Shown in pieces: positions 43,693-51,317 of a stretch of DNA of 64,000 nucleotides. The DNA lies in contig JAMPAN010000001.1 of assembly GCA_023667225.1 (NCBI GenBank), positions 245,024 to 309,023 of the forward strand, written 5' to 3'. The notes under the pieces were generated by a model. That model saw only the letters and a program-made list of their open reading frames with translations, made no database searches and was not told where the DNA came from. The position numbers and the translations under genes are program-made. Every line of letters starts with the position of its first letter. Positions within the stretch are counted from its first letter, which is position 1. Origin of the DNA: Oxalobacter formigenes (lineage in GTDB: Bacteria > Pseudomonadota > Gammaproteobacteria > Burkholderiales > Burkholderiaceae_D).

Positions 43693-44950
43693 GAACGGCT
43701 ATTGTCCGTTCGGTTGCGCCCCGCTGGCGAAAGGCAAATTGCTGTGCCTTTTTCCCCATTTCATGGCGTTTTTCCGGCCTGTTGAAGAGGCTGGCGGCTT
43801 GTTGCATCAGTTCGGGGGCGCTGGCAATGCGAAGCGCGGCGCCCTGTTTTACGGCGTCTTCTGTAATGGCCTCAAAGTTGAAGGTGTATTTGCCGGTGAG
43901 TACCGGCAAACCGAGCGCGCAGGCTTCGATCAGGTTCTGGCCGCCAAAGGGGTTCAGGCTGCCGCCGATAAAGGCCAGGTCGGACGCGGCATAGTAGGAG
44001 AACATTTCTCCCATAGAATCGCCAAGAAGAATCCGGACGCCGGACGGGACAGGCCCGGCAAGGGCAAAATCTCCTGGCAGTTCGGAGCGGCGCACCATGC
44101 GCAGTTTTCGTCCGGCAATCAGGGCTGCCACTTCGTCGAAGCGCCGGGGGTGGCGGGGAACCAGGATGAGCAGGGTATTGTCCGGTTTGAGTTGCCCCAA
44201 GGCGTCCAGGATCTGCGCTTCTTCTCCATCGCGGGTGCTGGCGCATATCAGGACGGGTCTTGAGCCGATCAGGCGGCGGAGCTGTTTGCCCTGACAGATG
44301 GCGGCTTCAGGCGGGGTAACGTCAAATTTGACGCTGCCGGTTACGGTGATGCTGCCGGAGCCGAATTGCGCAAGGCGTGCCGCATCGGTTTCTGTCTGGG
44401 CGGCAACGCGCTGGATGCCGGCGGCAGCCGGGCGGATGAGGGGAGCCAGGCGCTGCCCTTTTTTCAGGGAGCGTTCGGAAAGCCGGGCATTGACGAGCGC
44501 AACCGGGATGCGGTGTTTGTTGCACTGGTTTATCAGGTTTGGCCAGATTTCGGTTTCCATGAGGATGCACAGGCCGGGTGTAAAGTGGCGGATGAAGCGG
44601 CGCATCATGAGCGGGGTATCATAGGGCAGATAGGCTTGCGTCACGCGGGGAATGCCGCCAAACAGTTCGTGTCCGGCCGTGCGGCCGGCGGGGGTCATGC
44701 AGGTGAGCAGGATATCTTTTTGGGGACAGGCAGATAGCAGGGCGCGTACCAGCGGTTCGGCAGCGCGGGTTTCGCCTACGGAAACGGCGTGGATCCAGAT
44801 GCCGTTTTTGCGAAGGCGGGCAGGCGGGTAGTATCCCAGCCGCTCTGCAATGTGCCGGCGGTAACCGGGTTCTTTCCGGCCGCGCCACCACAGACGGAAA
44901 AGGGCAAGCGGCAGGATGAGCCACCAGAGGAGGGAATACAGGGTTCGCAT
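43637..44950 (-). CDS. waaA: 3-deoxy-D-manno-octulosonic-acid transferase
   Basis: A 437-residue glycosyltransferase (GT-B fold, GT30) that attaches Kdo to lipid A. An N-terminal membrane anchor covers about residues 4-22. Glu60 in HAVSVGETRAAEPL corresponds to the catalytic base known in other WaaA proteins. METEIWPN, LVNARLSERS and the C-terminal GGSLNPFGGQNLIEACALGLPV are conserved. The start at 44950 (MRTLYSLLWW) is chosen by family fit over an 89-codon in-frame extension. It ends inside the 3' end of the histidine kinase gene. Confidence 0.93.
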   Translation of the reverse strand: MRTLYSLLWWLILPLALFRLWWRGRKEPGYRRHIAERLGYYPPARLRKNGIWIHAVSVGETRAAEPLVRALLSACPQKDILLTCMTPAGRTAGHELFGGIPRVTQAYLPYDTPLMMRRFIRHFTPGLCILMETEIWPNLINQCNKHRIPVALVNARLSERSLKKGQRLAPLIRPAAAGIQRVAAQTETDAARLAQFGSGSITVTGSVKFDVTPPEAAICQGKQLRRLIGSRPVLICASTRDGEEAQILDALGQLKPDNTLLILVPRHPRRFDEVAALIAGRKLRMVRRSELPGDFALAGPVPSGVRILLGDSMGEMFSYYAASDLAFIGGSLNPFGGQNLIEACALGLPVLTGKYTFNFEAITEDAVKQGAALRIASAPELMQQAASLFNRPEKRHEMGKKAQQFAFRQRGATERTIAVLTPLLADRQTIPATPRKE

Positions 44951-45052
44951 AGGCTTTTCAGTTGCAGAATCAGTGCGTATTATCCCTGAAAGCGGGCTTG
45001 ACGCGCATCCATTTGCCGTTTTTGCGAAGGCGGGCAGGAAGAAAGAATCACG

Positions 45053-45058
45053 TATAAT
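45053..45058 (+). promoter_or_regulatory. candidate -10 box for the EEP-clsB genes
   Basis: A perfect TATAAT lies 62 bp before the EEP gene in the 170-bp gap divergent to waaA. No -35 box at normal spacing is visible. The gap also holds one copy of a 25-bp direct repeat shared with waaA. Confidence 0.3.
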
Positions 45059-45120
45059 GGTCTGATGGGGGATAAAAACGGGGAAACCGGGGCAGGCTGC
45101 CCGGATGGCGATGCCGGCGT

Positions 45121-45921
45121 ATGATGAAATTACGGATTGCAACCTACAATATTCACAAGGGGGTTTCCTCTGTCGGAGGCTTGCCGCGTGTACACGACCT
45201 GAAAAAGACGATGGCAACGCTTGCGGCGGATGTGATTTTTCTTCAGGAGGTGCAGGGACGGCATGACTGGCTGGCGCTAAGCCAGTCAGGACAATGGCCC
45301 AAAGAGGCGCAGTATGATTATCTGGCCGGAGACTACCGTTATGCCGCGTACGGGAAAAATGCGGTATATCACTATGGCCACCACGGTAACGCGCTGCTTA
45401 GCGCTTACCCGATTGTTGCACAGGATAACCATGATATTTCGGATCATGCGCTGGAATCGCGAGGGGTGCTGCATTGCGTGCTCCAGATGCCTTCCTCGAA
45501 GGTACATTGTTATGTTGTGCATCTGGGGCTTTTTGAGGGCAGCCGCCGCCGCCAGACACAGATGCTGATTGAGCGGGTCAATGCTTCTGCGCTGCCGCAT
45601 GAGCCGGTGATTATTGCCGGTGATTTTAACGACTGGGGCAACCATCTTTCTGACGCCATTCGGAATGCGCTTGATGTGAAGGAGGTTTTTGATGACAGCC
45701 CCCAGAAGAAAAATCTGATGTTTTATCTGAGAAAGCTGGCAGGCAAGACGCCCCGTCCGCAGCCGGCAAAAACTTTCCCGGCCGCTTTCCCGTGCCTGCC
45801 GCTGGACAGGATTTATATCCGGGGATTCGCGGTGGAAGCTGCTGCCGTTATACATGGCCGCCGCTGGGCGAAGGTATCGGATCATGCGCCGGTTGTAGCG
45901 TCGCTGATCATGCGGCCATGA
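45121..45921 (+). CDS. endonuclease/exonuclease/phosphatase-family protein (YbhP-like)
   Basis: A 266-residue metal-dependent phosphodiesterase-fold protein. The family motifs are in order: ATYNIHKG, FLQEVQG, the catalytic GDFNDW, LDRIYIRG and the C-terminal SDHAPVVA. No signal peptide is visible. The gene normally lies next to clsB, as in E. coli ybhP-clsB, and here precedes it by 37 bp. A link to phospholipid metabolism is plausible but the substrate is unknown. A second in-frame ATG at 45124 would shorten it by one residue. Confidence 0.9.
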   Translation: MMKLRIATYNIHKGVSSVGGLPRVHDLKKTMATLAADVIFLQEVQGRHDWLALSQSGQWPKEAQYDYLAGDYRYAAYGKNAVYHYGHHGNALLSAYPIVAQDNHDISDHALESRGVLHCVLQMPSSKVHCYVVHLGLFEGSRRRQTQMLIERVNASALPHEPVIIAGDFNDWGNHLSDAIRNALDVKEVFDDSPQKKNLMFYLRKLAGKTPRPQPAKTFPAAFPCLPLDRIYIRGFAVEAAAVIHGRRWAKVSDHAPVVASLIMRP

Positions 45922-45958
45922 GAGGAACGGTGATGGTTTTGGGAGGGCGCTAGCCAGG

Positions 45959-47134
45959 ATGGGTATGCTGGTACGCCCCGGTTCCCTTGTTTCGGACAAT
46001 CACCTGACGCTTCTGGAGGGCGGGCGGGAGTATTTTCCAGAGCTGATCCGGCAGATTCACCGGGCCCGGACGGATATTTATCTGGAAACGTATATTTTTT
46101 ATCCGGACGAGGCGGGGCGCGCTGTCATGCGCTCGCTTCAGCAGGCAGCCCGGCGGGGCGTCAGGGTGCATGTGATTGCCGACTGGGTGGGAACCGGTAT
46201 GGGCCTGTGCCGGTTGCTGGCGGAGGAATTCGGGAAGGCAGGCGTTGCTTTCAGGGTGTTCAATCCGTGGTTTTCCCGCGGCCTGGCGCGCCAGCACCGG
46301 AAGGTGTGCGTGATTGACCATGAGTGCGCCTTTGTCGGCGGTATTAATATTCTGGATGATTTCCGGTGTGACTATGGCAAAAAGCCGGGGTTTCTGAAAG
46401 CGCCGCGCTGGGATTTTGCCGTAATGGCGGAAGGCCCCATTCTTAATCTGATCCAGCAGGAAGCCGAGGCATTCTGGGAGCAGGCAGGCGTTATGCCGAT
46501 TCGCCGGCGTTTCCGCCAGTACCGGATTTCATTTCGCCGCAAGTTTGCTCTGGCCAGGGTGGTGCTGGCCGGGTTTGTTGTGCGGGATAATTTTCGTAAC
46601 CGCCGGACAATCAAACGGGCTTATTTGCGGGCTATCGGGCAGGCGCGCAGCGAGGTGGTAATGGCTACGCCTTATTTTTCTCCAGGGCGGAAGTTCCGTT
46701 CGGCGCTGGTAGCGGCTGCACGGCGCGGGGTGAAGGTGGCGCTTCTGGTCGGGACGGGCGAATTCTGGTGGCAGGATGCAGTGGCGCGCTCTTTTTTTCC
46801 GGTGCTGCTGGAAAACGGGGTGCGGGTTTATGAGTACCGCAAGACGCAGCTGCACGGGAAGGTAGCGGTTGTGGACGGGAACTGGGCGACGGTGGGTTCC
46901 AGTAATTGCGACGGCCTGAGCCTTTTTATTAATCATGAGGCGAACCTGATTGTGGAGGATGCCGGATTTGCCTGTGCCTTGCGGGAACGTATTTGTTCGG
47001 GGATGGCGGATGCGGTGGAAGTCCGCAAGGAGGAGATAAAAAGGCAATCCTGGCTGTGCCGGCTGGGATATGGCGCAGCCGGTTTTGTTTACCGCCGGAT
47101 TATGCGGATTATGACCTGGGGGGATTACAGTTGA
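45959..47134 (+). CDS. clsB: cardiolipin synthase B-type phospholipase D protein
   Basis: A 391-residue enzyme with two HKD motifs: His113, Lys115, Asp120 in RQHRKVCVID and His299, Lys301, Asp306 in LHGKVAVVD. FVGGIN and VGSSN follow each motif as expected. ClsB makes cardiolipin, and in E. coli can also make phosphatidylglycerol. It lacks N-terminal transmembrane helices, as ClsB does. ATG 45965, with AGGATGGG upstream, is an alternative start two codons in. Its stop lies 37 bp before RNase P RNA, whose promoter overlaps the gap. Confidence 0.92.
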   Translation: MGMLVRPGSLVSDNHLTLLEGGREYFPELIRQIHRARTDIYLETYIFYPDEAGRAVMRSLQQAARRGVRVHVIADWVGTGMGLCRLLAEEFGKAGVAFRVFNPWFSRGLARQHRKVCVIDHECAFVGGINILDDFRCDYGKKPGFLKAPRWDFAVMAEGPILNLIQQEAEAFWEQAGVMPIRRRFRQYRISFRRKFALARVVLAGFVVRDNFRNRRTIKRAYLRAIGQARSEVVMATPYFSPGRKFRSALVAAARRGVKVALLVGTGEFWWQDAVARSFFPVLLENGVRVYEYRKTQLHGKVAVVDGNWATVGSSNCDGLSLFINHEANLIVEDAGFACALRERICSGMADAVEVRKEEIKRQSWLCRLGYGAAGFVYRRIMRIMTWGDYS

Positions 47135-47156
47135 GCTGGTATCCGGGCAGCTGGGG

Positions 47157-47162
47157 TACAAT
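47157..47162 (+). promoter_or_regulatory. -10 box for rnpB
   Basis: TACAAT lies 7-8 bases before the predicted 5' end of RNase P RNA, at the expected distance. A TTGAGC further upstream (47131-47136) is 20 bp away, longer than ideal. Confidence 0.45.
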
Positions 47163-47168
47163 AGAGGA

Positions 47169-47490
47169 AAAGCAGGCCAGACAGCCGCCGGTCATGAAGG
47201 TGACGGGAGGAAGGTCCGGACACCGCAGGGCAGGGTGGCGGCTAACAGCCGTCCGCTGAAAGCCGCAAGGTATAAGGCGAGGAACAGGGCCACAGAGACG
47301 AGCGTATTCGGTTACGGTGAAACGCGGTAACCTCCACCTGGTGCAATTCCAAATAGGCACGCAATGAGGCGGCCCGCGGAGCGTGCGGGTAGGAAGCTTG
47401 AGCGCCGGAGTAATCCGGCGCCTAGATGAATGGCTGTCATAGCAGAGGTTTTGCCTCTGCCGTAACAGAATCCGGCCTATCGGCCTGCTT
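47169..47490 (+). ncRNA. rnpB: RNase P RNA, bacterial type A
   Basis: The catalytic RNA that trims tRNA 5' leaders. The ends pair as P1 (AGCAGGCC 47171-47178 with GGCCTGCT 47482-47489). Conserved cores are recognisable: CCAGACAGCCGCC at the 5' end, GGGAGGAAGGTCCGGACACC, GGGCAGGGTG, ACAGAGACGAGCG, AACCTCCACCTGGTGCAA, CAAATAGGC, and the 3' P4 strand CCTAGATGAATGGCTGTC followed by ACAGAATCCGGCCTATCGG. At about 320 nt it is shorter than the 377-nt E. coli RNA. It lies between clsB and the dcw cluster. Confidence 0.96.
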
Positions 47491-47502
47491 TTTTCCAACC
47501 GG

Positions 47503-47535
47503 GTGCAGCGGCATTAGCCGCTGCGCTTTTTTTTT
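47503..47535 (+). terminator. intrinsic terminator after rnpB
   Basis: A perfect stem GCAGCGGC-atta-GCCGCTGC (47505-47512 with 47517-47524), extendable by two pairs, is followed after GC by nine T residues (47527-47535). It begins 14 bp after the mature rnpB end. Confidence 0.88.
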
Positions 47536-47752
47536 GTTCTGTCAGTGGGAAAGGCGCTGTTGTTTGTTGTCTCTTTTTGCCGACAGGAAAGCGGCAGGCC
47601 CCGCATTTTTTCGCCTTATTTCATACACCACTTTCAGAGTGTTTTGTAAGTGGCTAATTTTTATAAGAATTTTTATCCTGTTTTTGTGGCAAAAGTGCGC
47701 TAAGTTATTGAGTTTATTGCGCTTTTTTTTGATTCTTTTTGATTGAAAACGC
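47536..47752. other. AT-rich non-coding gap between rnpB and the dcw promoter
   Basis: No gene is seen here. The stretch from about 47630 to 47750 is markedly AT-rich, with several T runs, in contrast to its GC-rich surroundings. It could act as an UP-element-like region for the strong dcw promoter just downstream. Confidence 0.5.
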
Positions 47753-47781
47753 TTGACCCGGCATAGGCCTTCCTCTAAAGT
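47753..47781 (+). promoter_or_regulatory. promoter of the dcw cluster (Pmra)
   Basis: TTGACC (47753-47758; five of six) and TAAAGT (47776-47781; four of six) with an exact 17-bp spacer. The MraZ repeat array begins within its -10 box, so bound MraZ would block RNA polymerase. Confidence 0.6.
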
Positions 47782-47826
47782 GGGAAAAAGTGTAAAAAAG
47801 TGGAATTTTGTGGGATTGGGTGTGGT
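47780..47826 (+). promoter_or_regulatory. MraZ operator: five direct repeats at 10-bp spacing
   Basis: Five consecutive units begin GTG at 47780, 47790, 47800, 47810 and 47820: GTGGGA, GTGTAA, GTGGAA, GTGGGA and GTGTGG. MraZ is known to bind tandem TGGG/GTGG-type repeats upstream of its own gene and repress the operon. The array overlaps the -10 box and initial transcribed region. Confidence 0.75.
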
Positions 47827-47870
47827 TTCCTTTCCTGGCGGTGTGGTGTTTTTTTTTCAACGGGGCTTGC

Positions 47871-48299
47871 GTGTTTCAGGGTACATCCTCCATCAGTCTT
47901 GATGCCAAGGGCCGGATGGCTATTCCGGCGCGGCACCGGGATGCCTTGCTGCTGCAATGCGATGGGCGCATGACGTTGACCCGCCATCCGGACGGGTGCC
48001 TGCTGTTTTTTCCGCGTCCGGTTTGGGAAGCCAAACGGGAGCAGATTGCCGCTTTGCCAATTTCTGCCAGGGCATGGCAGCGTATTTTTTTGGGCAGCGC
48101 GCTGGATGTGGAGATGGATGCTTCGGGACGGATTCTGATTTCGCCGGAACTGCGTGCGGCAGCGGGCCTGAAACGGGGGGTGATGCTGATCGGGATGGGT
48201 TCGCATTTTGAGATATGGGATGCGGAAAAGCTGGCAGAAAACGAGGCGGCAGCAATCGCTTCCGGAACGCCGGATGTTTTGCAGAATTTCTCTTTTTAG
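47871..48299 (+). CDS. mraZ: transcriptional regulator MraZ
   Basis: A 142-residue AbrB-like DNA-binding protein, first gene of the dcw cluster. Two MraZ repeats are visible: [23 protein letters not shown] near the N-terminus and [22 protein letters not shown] near residues 77-98. The start is GTG at 47871 with GGGG six bases upstream; upstream in-frame codons encode a non-conserved extension. MraZ represses its own operon through repeats that are present at 47780-47826. RsmH, made from the next gene, antagonises MraZ in E. coli. Confidence 0.93.
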   Translation: MFQGTSSISLDAKGRMAIPARHRDALLLQCDGRMTLTRHPDGCLLFFPRPVWEAKREQIAALPISARAWQRIFLGSALDVEMDASGRILISPELRAAAGLKRGVMLIGMGSHFEIWDAEKLAENEAAAIASGTPDVLQNFSF

Positions 48300-48319
48300 G
48301 CGTCGTTGGGAGCAGGTTT

Positions 48320-49273
48320 TTGCCAGAGTTGACGCATCAGCCGGTGTTGCTTGAGGAAGCCGTAAACGCGCTTTCTATTGAGGGCGCGCGCGCCGGAGGG
48401 GTTTTTCTTGACGGGACGTACGGCCGGGGCGGTCACAGCCGGTTGATTCTTGACAAGCTGGGAAAGGACGGACGGCTGATTGCGTTTGACAAGGATCCTG
48501 AGGCGATTGCGGCTGCCGGCAGGCTGGATGATCCGCGTTTTGAGGCGGTGCATGGCAGTTTTGCCGATCTTGACAGGGTGATGGAGGCGCGCGGCATTAA
48601 AAGGGTGGATGGGATATTGCTGGATTTGGGGGTGTCTTCTCCCCAGGTTGAAAAAGCACAGCGCGGGTTCAGTTTTCGTCTGGACGGCCCGCTTGATATG
48701 CGCATGGATCCGACAAGGGGGATATCTGCCGCTAAGTGGCTGGCGTCCGAAAATGAACAGAAGATTGCGGAGGTAATACATGAATACGGGGAAGAACGGT
48801 TTGCTGTTCAGATTGCAAAGGCGATTGTTGCTGGCCGGATGGCAGCGCCCATTACCGGCACCCGGCAGCTTGCCGACATTGTGGCAAAAGCAGTCCGCAC
48901 GCGCGAAGCAGGCAAAAATCCTGCAACGCGGACCTTTCAGGCTATACGGATTTTTATCAACAGGGAGCTTGAGGACCTGGCGGTAGGACTGGAAAAAGGG
49001 TGGAAGCGGCTGGCTTTGCACGGGAGAATGGCGGTGATCAGTTTTCATTCGCTTGAAGACCGCATGGTCAAACGGTTTTTTGCCGGCAGGGCGCATGTCA
49101 GGCAGCCTGACAGGCGTTTGCCGATCAGGGCAAAGGATTTGCCCTGTGCGGAGATGCGCCTGCTTGGCAGGGTGAAACCCTCTCCTTTTGAGGTGGATGG
49201 CAATCCGCGGTCCCGCTCGGCGGTGCTTCGTGCAGCCGAGCGGGTTGCGCTTTCCGAAGAGGCAGCGGTATGA
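48320..49273 (+). CDS. rsmH: 16S rRNA (cytosine-1402-N4)-methyltransferase RsmH
   Basis: A 317-residue SAM methyltransferase acting on C1402 in the ribosomal decoding centre. [10 protein letters not shown], the SAM loop [36 protein letters not shown] and [15 protein letters not shown] are diagnostic. The start is most likely TTG at 48320, preceded by GGGAGCAGG; the nearest in-frame ATG lies inside mraZ and would add 35 non-conserved residues. Its stop overlaps the ftsL start (ATGA). Confidence 0.93.
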   Translation: MPELTHQPVLLEEAVNALSIEGARAGGVFLDGTYGRGGHSRLILDKLGKDGRLIAFDKDPEAIAAAGRLDDPRFEAVHGSFADLDRVMEARGIKRVDGILLDLGVSSPQVEKAQRGFSFRLDGPLDMRMDPTRGISAAKWLASENEQKIAEVIHEYGEERFAVQIAKAIVAGRMAAPITGTRQLADIVAKAVRTREAGKNPATRTFQAIRIFINRELEDLAVGLEKGWKRLALHGRMAVISFHSLEDRMVKRFFAGRAHVRQPDRRLPIRAKDLPCAEMRLLGRVKPSPFEVDGNPRSRSAVLRAAERVALSEEAAV

Positions 49274-49545
49274 GAAGCGGACGGTTGCAGATTGTGCTGG
49301 TGGCTGCGCTGCTTTTGTGTGCTCTGATGCTGGTTCATGCGCGCTATCAGTCCCGCCGCCTGTTTGTTGATCTGGAGTTTGAGTTGAACCAGGCCAGGCA
49401 GCTGGATGTGGAATGGTCGCAGTTGCAGCTGGATCAATCCAGCCTGGGGCAGCATGCCCGTATTGAGGGCCGCGCCCGGCGGGATCTGAATATGGTGCAT
49501 GTGACGCCGGCCAATACGCGCTTTGTGACGGTGGCAACCCAATGA
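49270..49545 (+). CDS. ftsL: cell division protein FtsL
   Basis: A 91-residue bitopic membrane protein. One transmembrane helix (about residues 6-22) is followed by a leucine-zipper-like coiled coil (about 33-60), and a short C-terminus typical of FtsL ends in [16 protein letters not shown]. FtsL forms a complex with FtsB and FtsQ that activates FtsWI. It overlaps rsmH and ftsI by 4 bp each (ATGA). Identity rests on position, topology and the short C-terminal pattern. Confidence 0.9.
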   Translation: MRSGRLQIVLVAALLLCALMLVHARYQSRRLFVDLEFELNQARQLDVEWSQLQLDQSSLGQHARIEGRARRDLNMVHVTPANTRFVTVATQ

Positions 49546-51317
49546 GGCGCATCATGAATTTTCCGGGAAATGGGCGCGTTGCGGCGTCAAAAGGCGTTTC
49601 GTTTTCCGATACGCCTGAATTGAAGGTCAGCCTTTCCAGGTGGCGCTCGCATATTGTCCTGTTTTTTCTCTTTTTTATTTTTATGTGCCTGATTGCCCGC
49701 GCGCTTTGGCTTCAGGTGTTGTCCACGGATTTCCTGCAGAAACAGGGGGAATCGCGGTATGCCCGTACGCTGAAATTGCCGGCAACACGCGGGAAGATTA
49801 CGGACAGGAACGGGATTGTGCTGGCTTCCAGTGTGCCGGCCAGGGCAATATGGGCTATCCCTGATGATGTGCTGTCGCAGCCCAAGGAGAAAATAGGCCA
49901 GCTGGCCCGGCTTTTGGGGATGAGCGAGAAGAAGCTGTATGCCCGCCTTGACTCTGACCGTGCCTTTGTTTATCTGAAGCGGCAGGTGGAAATAGAAACG
50001 GCCGATGCGATTCTCAAGCTGGGGATCAAGGGGATCCAGACCCGGAAGGAATACAAACGGTATTACCCGGAAGGGGAGGTGATGTCCCATATTATCGGGT
50101 TTACGAATATTGAGGATATCGGGCAGGAGGGAATGGAGCTGGCTTCCCAGAAAGCGCTGTCCGGGGTAAATGGCAGCAGGCGGGTTATCAAGGATCGCCT
50201 GGGCAATATTGTGGAGGATTTGCGGGCAGTCAAGGAACCCAGGGACGGGAGCGACCTGGCACTTTCTATTGACAGCGGCGTTCAGTATATTGCCTACAAG
50301 CAGCTTAAGGAGGCTGTGGCTCTGCACAAGGCGAAGGCCGGGGCGGTGGTGGTGCTGGATGTCCGCACGGGCGAGGTGCTGGCGCTGGCCAATCTGCCCA
50401 GCTACAACCCCAATGACCGGAGCCAGTTGAAGGGGGGAAGACTGCGCAACCGGGCGCTGACGGATACTTATGAGCCGGGTTCAACGTTAAAGCCTTTTAC
50501 TGTGGCGCTGGCGCTGGAGAAGGGGTATGCCACGCCCCAGACGAGGATACAGACAGCACCGGGGAAAATGGTGATTGGCGAAGCGGTGATTGGCGATGCC
50601 CACCCGCATGGTTTGCTGACTGTTGCCCAGGTTATTGAGAAATCATCCAATGTCGGCACGGCCAAGCTGGCGTTGGGGATGAAGGCCAGGGAAATGTGGG
50701 AAATGTTTATGGCGCTGGGTTTTGGGCAGCAGCCTGAATTTGGTTTTCCAGGGACGACCGCCGGGCGGGTTCGTCCCTATAAGTCCTGGCAGCCTGTGGA
50801 GCAGGCAACCATGAGCTATGGACATGGGATATCGGCTTCGCTGATGCAGGTGGCGCGTTCCTATATGATTTTTGCCCGGAACGGGGATATGGTGCCGCTT
50901 TCGCTGTCGCGGGTGGATGAGGTGCCTGCCGGGCAGCGGATTATTTCGGAAAAGACGGCAAAACAGATGCGCAGTATGCTGGAGATGGCGGCCGGGCCGG
51001 GCGGCACGGCGCCCCGCGCCCAGGTGCCGGGATACCGTGTGGCAGGCAAGACAGGGACAACGCTCAAGCTTGAGGACGGCAAGTATGTCAACAAGTATGT
51101 CGCTTCTTTTGTTGGTTTCGCGCCGGTTTCCGATCCCCGGATTATTGTGGCGGTGATGCTCGATGAACCGGCGCCGGGACAGCATTATGGCGGGATGGTT
51201 GCCGCGCCGGTTTTTTCCCGGATTGTGGCCAATGCCTTGCGTTCAATGAATGTGACGCCGGATTCTTCTGTTACGAATATTGTTATCCCGCAGGATAGCC
51301 CGATGGAGAGTGTGTGA
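49542..51317 (+). CDS. ftsI: penicillin-binding protein 3, septal transpeptidase FtsI
   Basis: A 591-residue class B penicillin-binding protein. A transmembrane helix (about residues 36-57) is followed by the pedestal domain with RGKITDRNG and the transpeptidase domain. The catalytic serine is Ser314 in STLKPF, followed by SSNVG and KTGTT, the three penicillin-binding motifs. It cross-links septal wall together with FtsW. The start overlaps the ftsL stop; ATG 49554 is an alternative. The stop overlaps the murE start by one base. Confidence 0.95.
   Translation: MRRIMNFPGNGRVAASKGVSFSDTPELKVSLSRWRSHIVLFFLFFIFMCLIARALWLQVLSTDFLQKQGESRYARTLKLPATRGKITDRNGIVLASSVPARAIWAIPDDVLSQPKEKIGQLARLLGMSEKKLYARLDSDRAFVYLKRQVEIETADAILKLGIKGIQTRKEYKRYYPEGEVMSHIIGFTNIEDIGQEGMELASQKALSGVNGSRRVIKDRLGNIVEDLRAVKEPRDGSDLALSIDSGVQYIAYKQLKEAVALHKAKAGAVVVLDVRTGEVLALANLPSYNPNDRSQLKGGRLRNRALTDTYEPGSTLKPFTVALALEKGYATPQTRIQTAPGKMVIGEAVIGDAHPHGLLTVAQVIEKSSNVGTAKLALGMKAREMWEMFMALGFGQQPEFGFPGTTAGRVRPYKSWQPVEQATMSYGHGISASLMQVARSYMIFARNGDMVPLSLSRVDEVPAGQRIISEKTAKQMRSMLEMAAGPGGTAPRAQVPGYRVAGKTGTTLKLEDGKYVNKYVASFVGFAPVSDPRIIVAVMLDEPAPGQHYGGMVAAPVFSRIVANALRSMNVTPDSSVTNIVIPQDSPMESV

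Noticed and set aside
44951-45217. An 89-codon in-frame extension of waaA upstream of 44950.
   Set aside because: The extension is not conserved, overlaps the divergent EEP gene, and WaaA proteins begin with the membrane anchor found at 44950.
47426-47746. An open frame running from the 3' end of rnpB through its terminator.
   Set aside because: It crosses a strong terminator, codes for a Phe/Leu-rich low-complexity product and overlaps a certain RNA gene.
47808-47870. An in-frame upstream extension of mraZ starting at 47808.
   Set aside because: It would begin inside the MraZ operator and add residues absent from the family; the GTG at 47871 fits both the family start and a ribosome-binding site.
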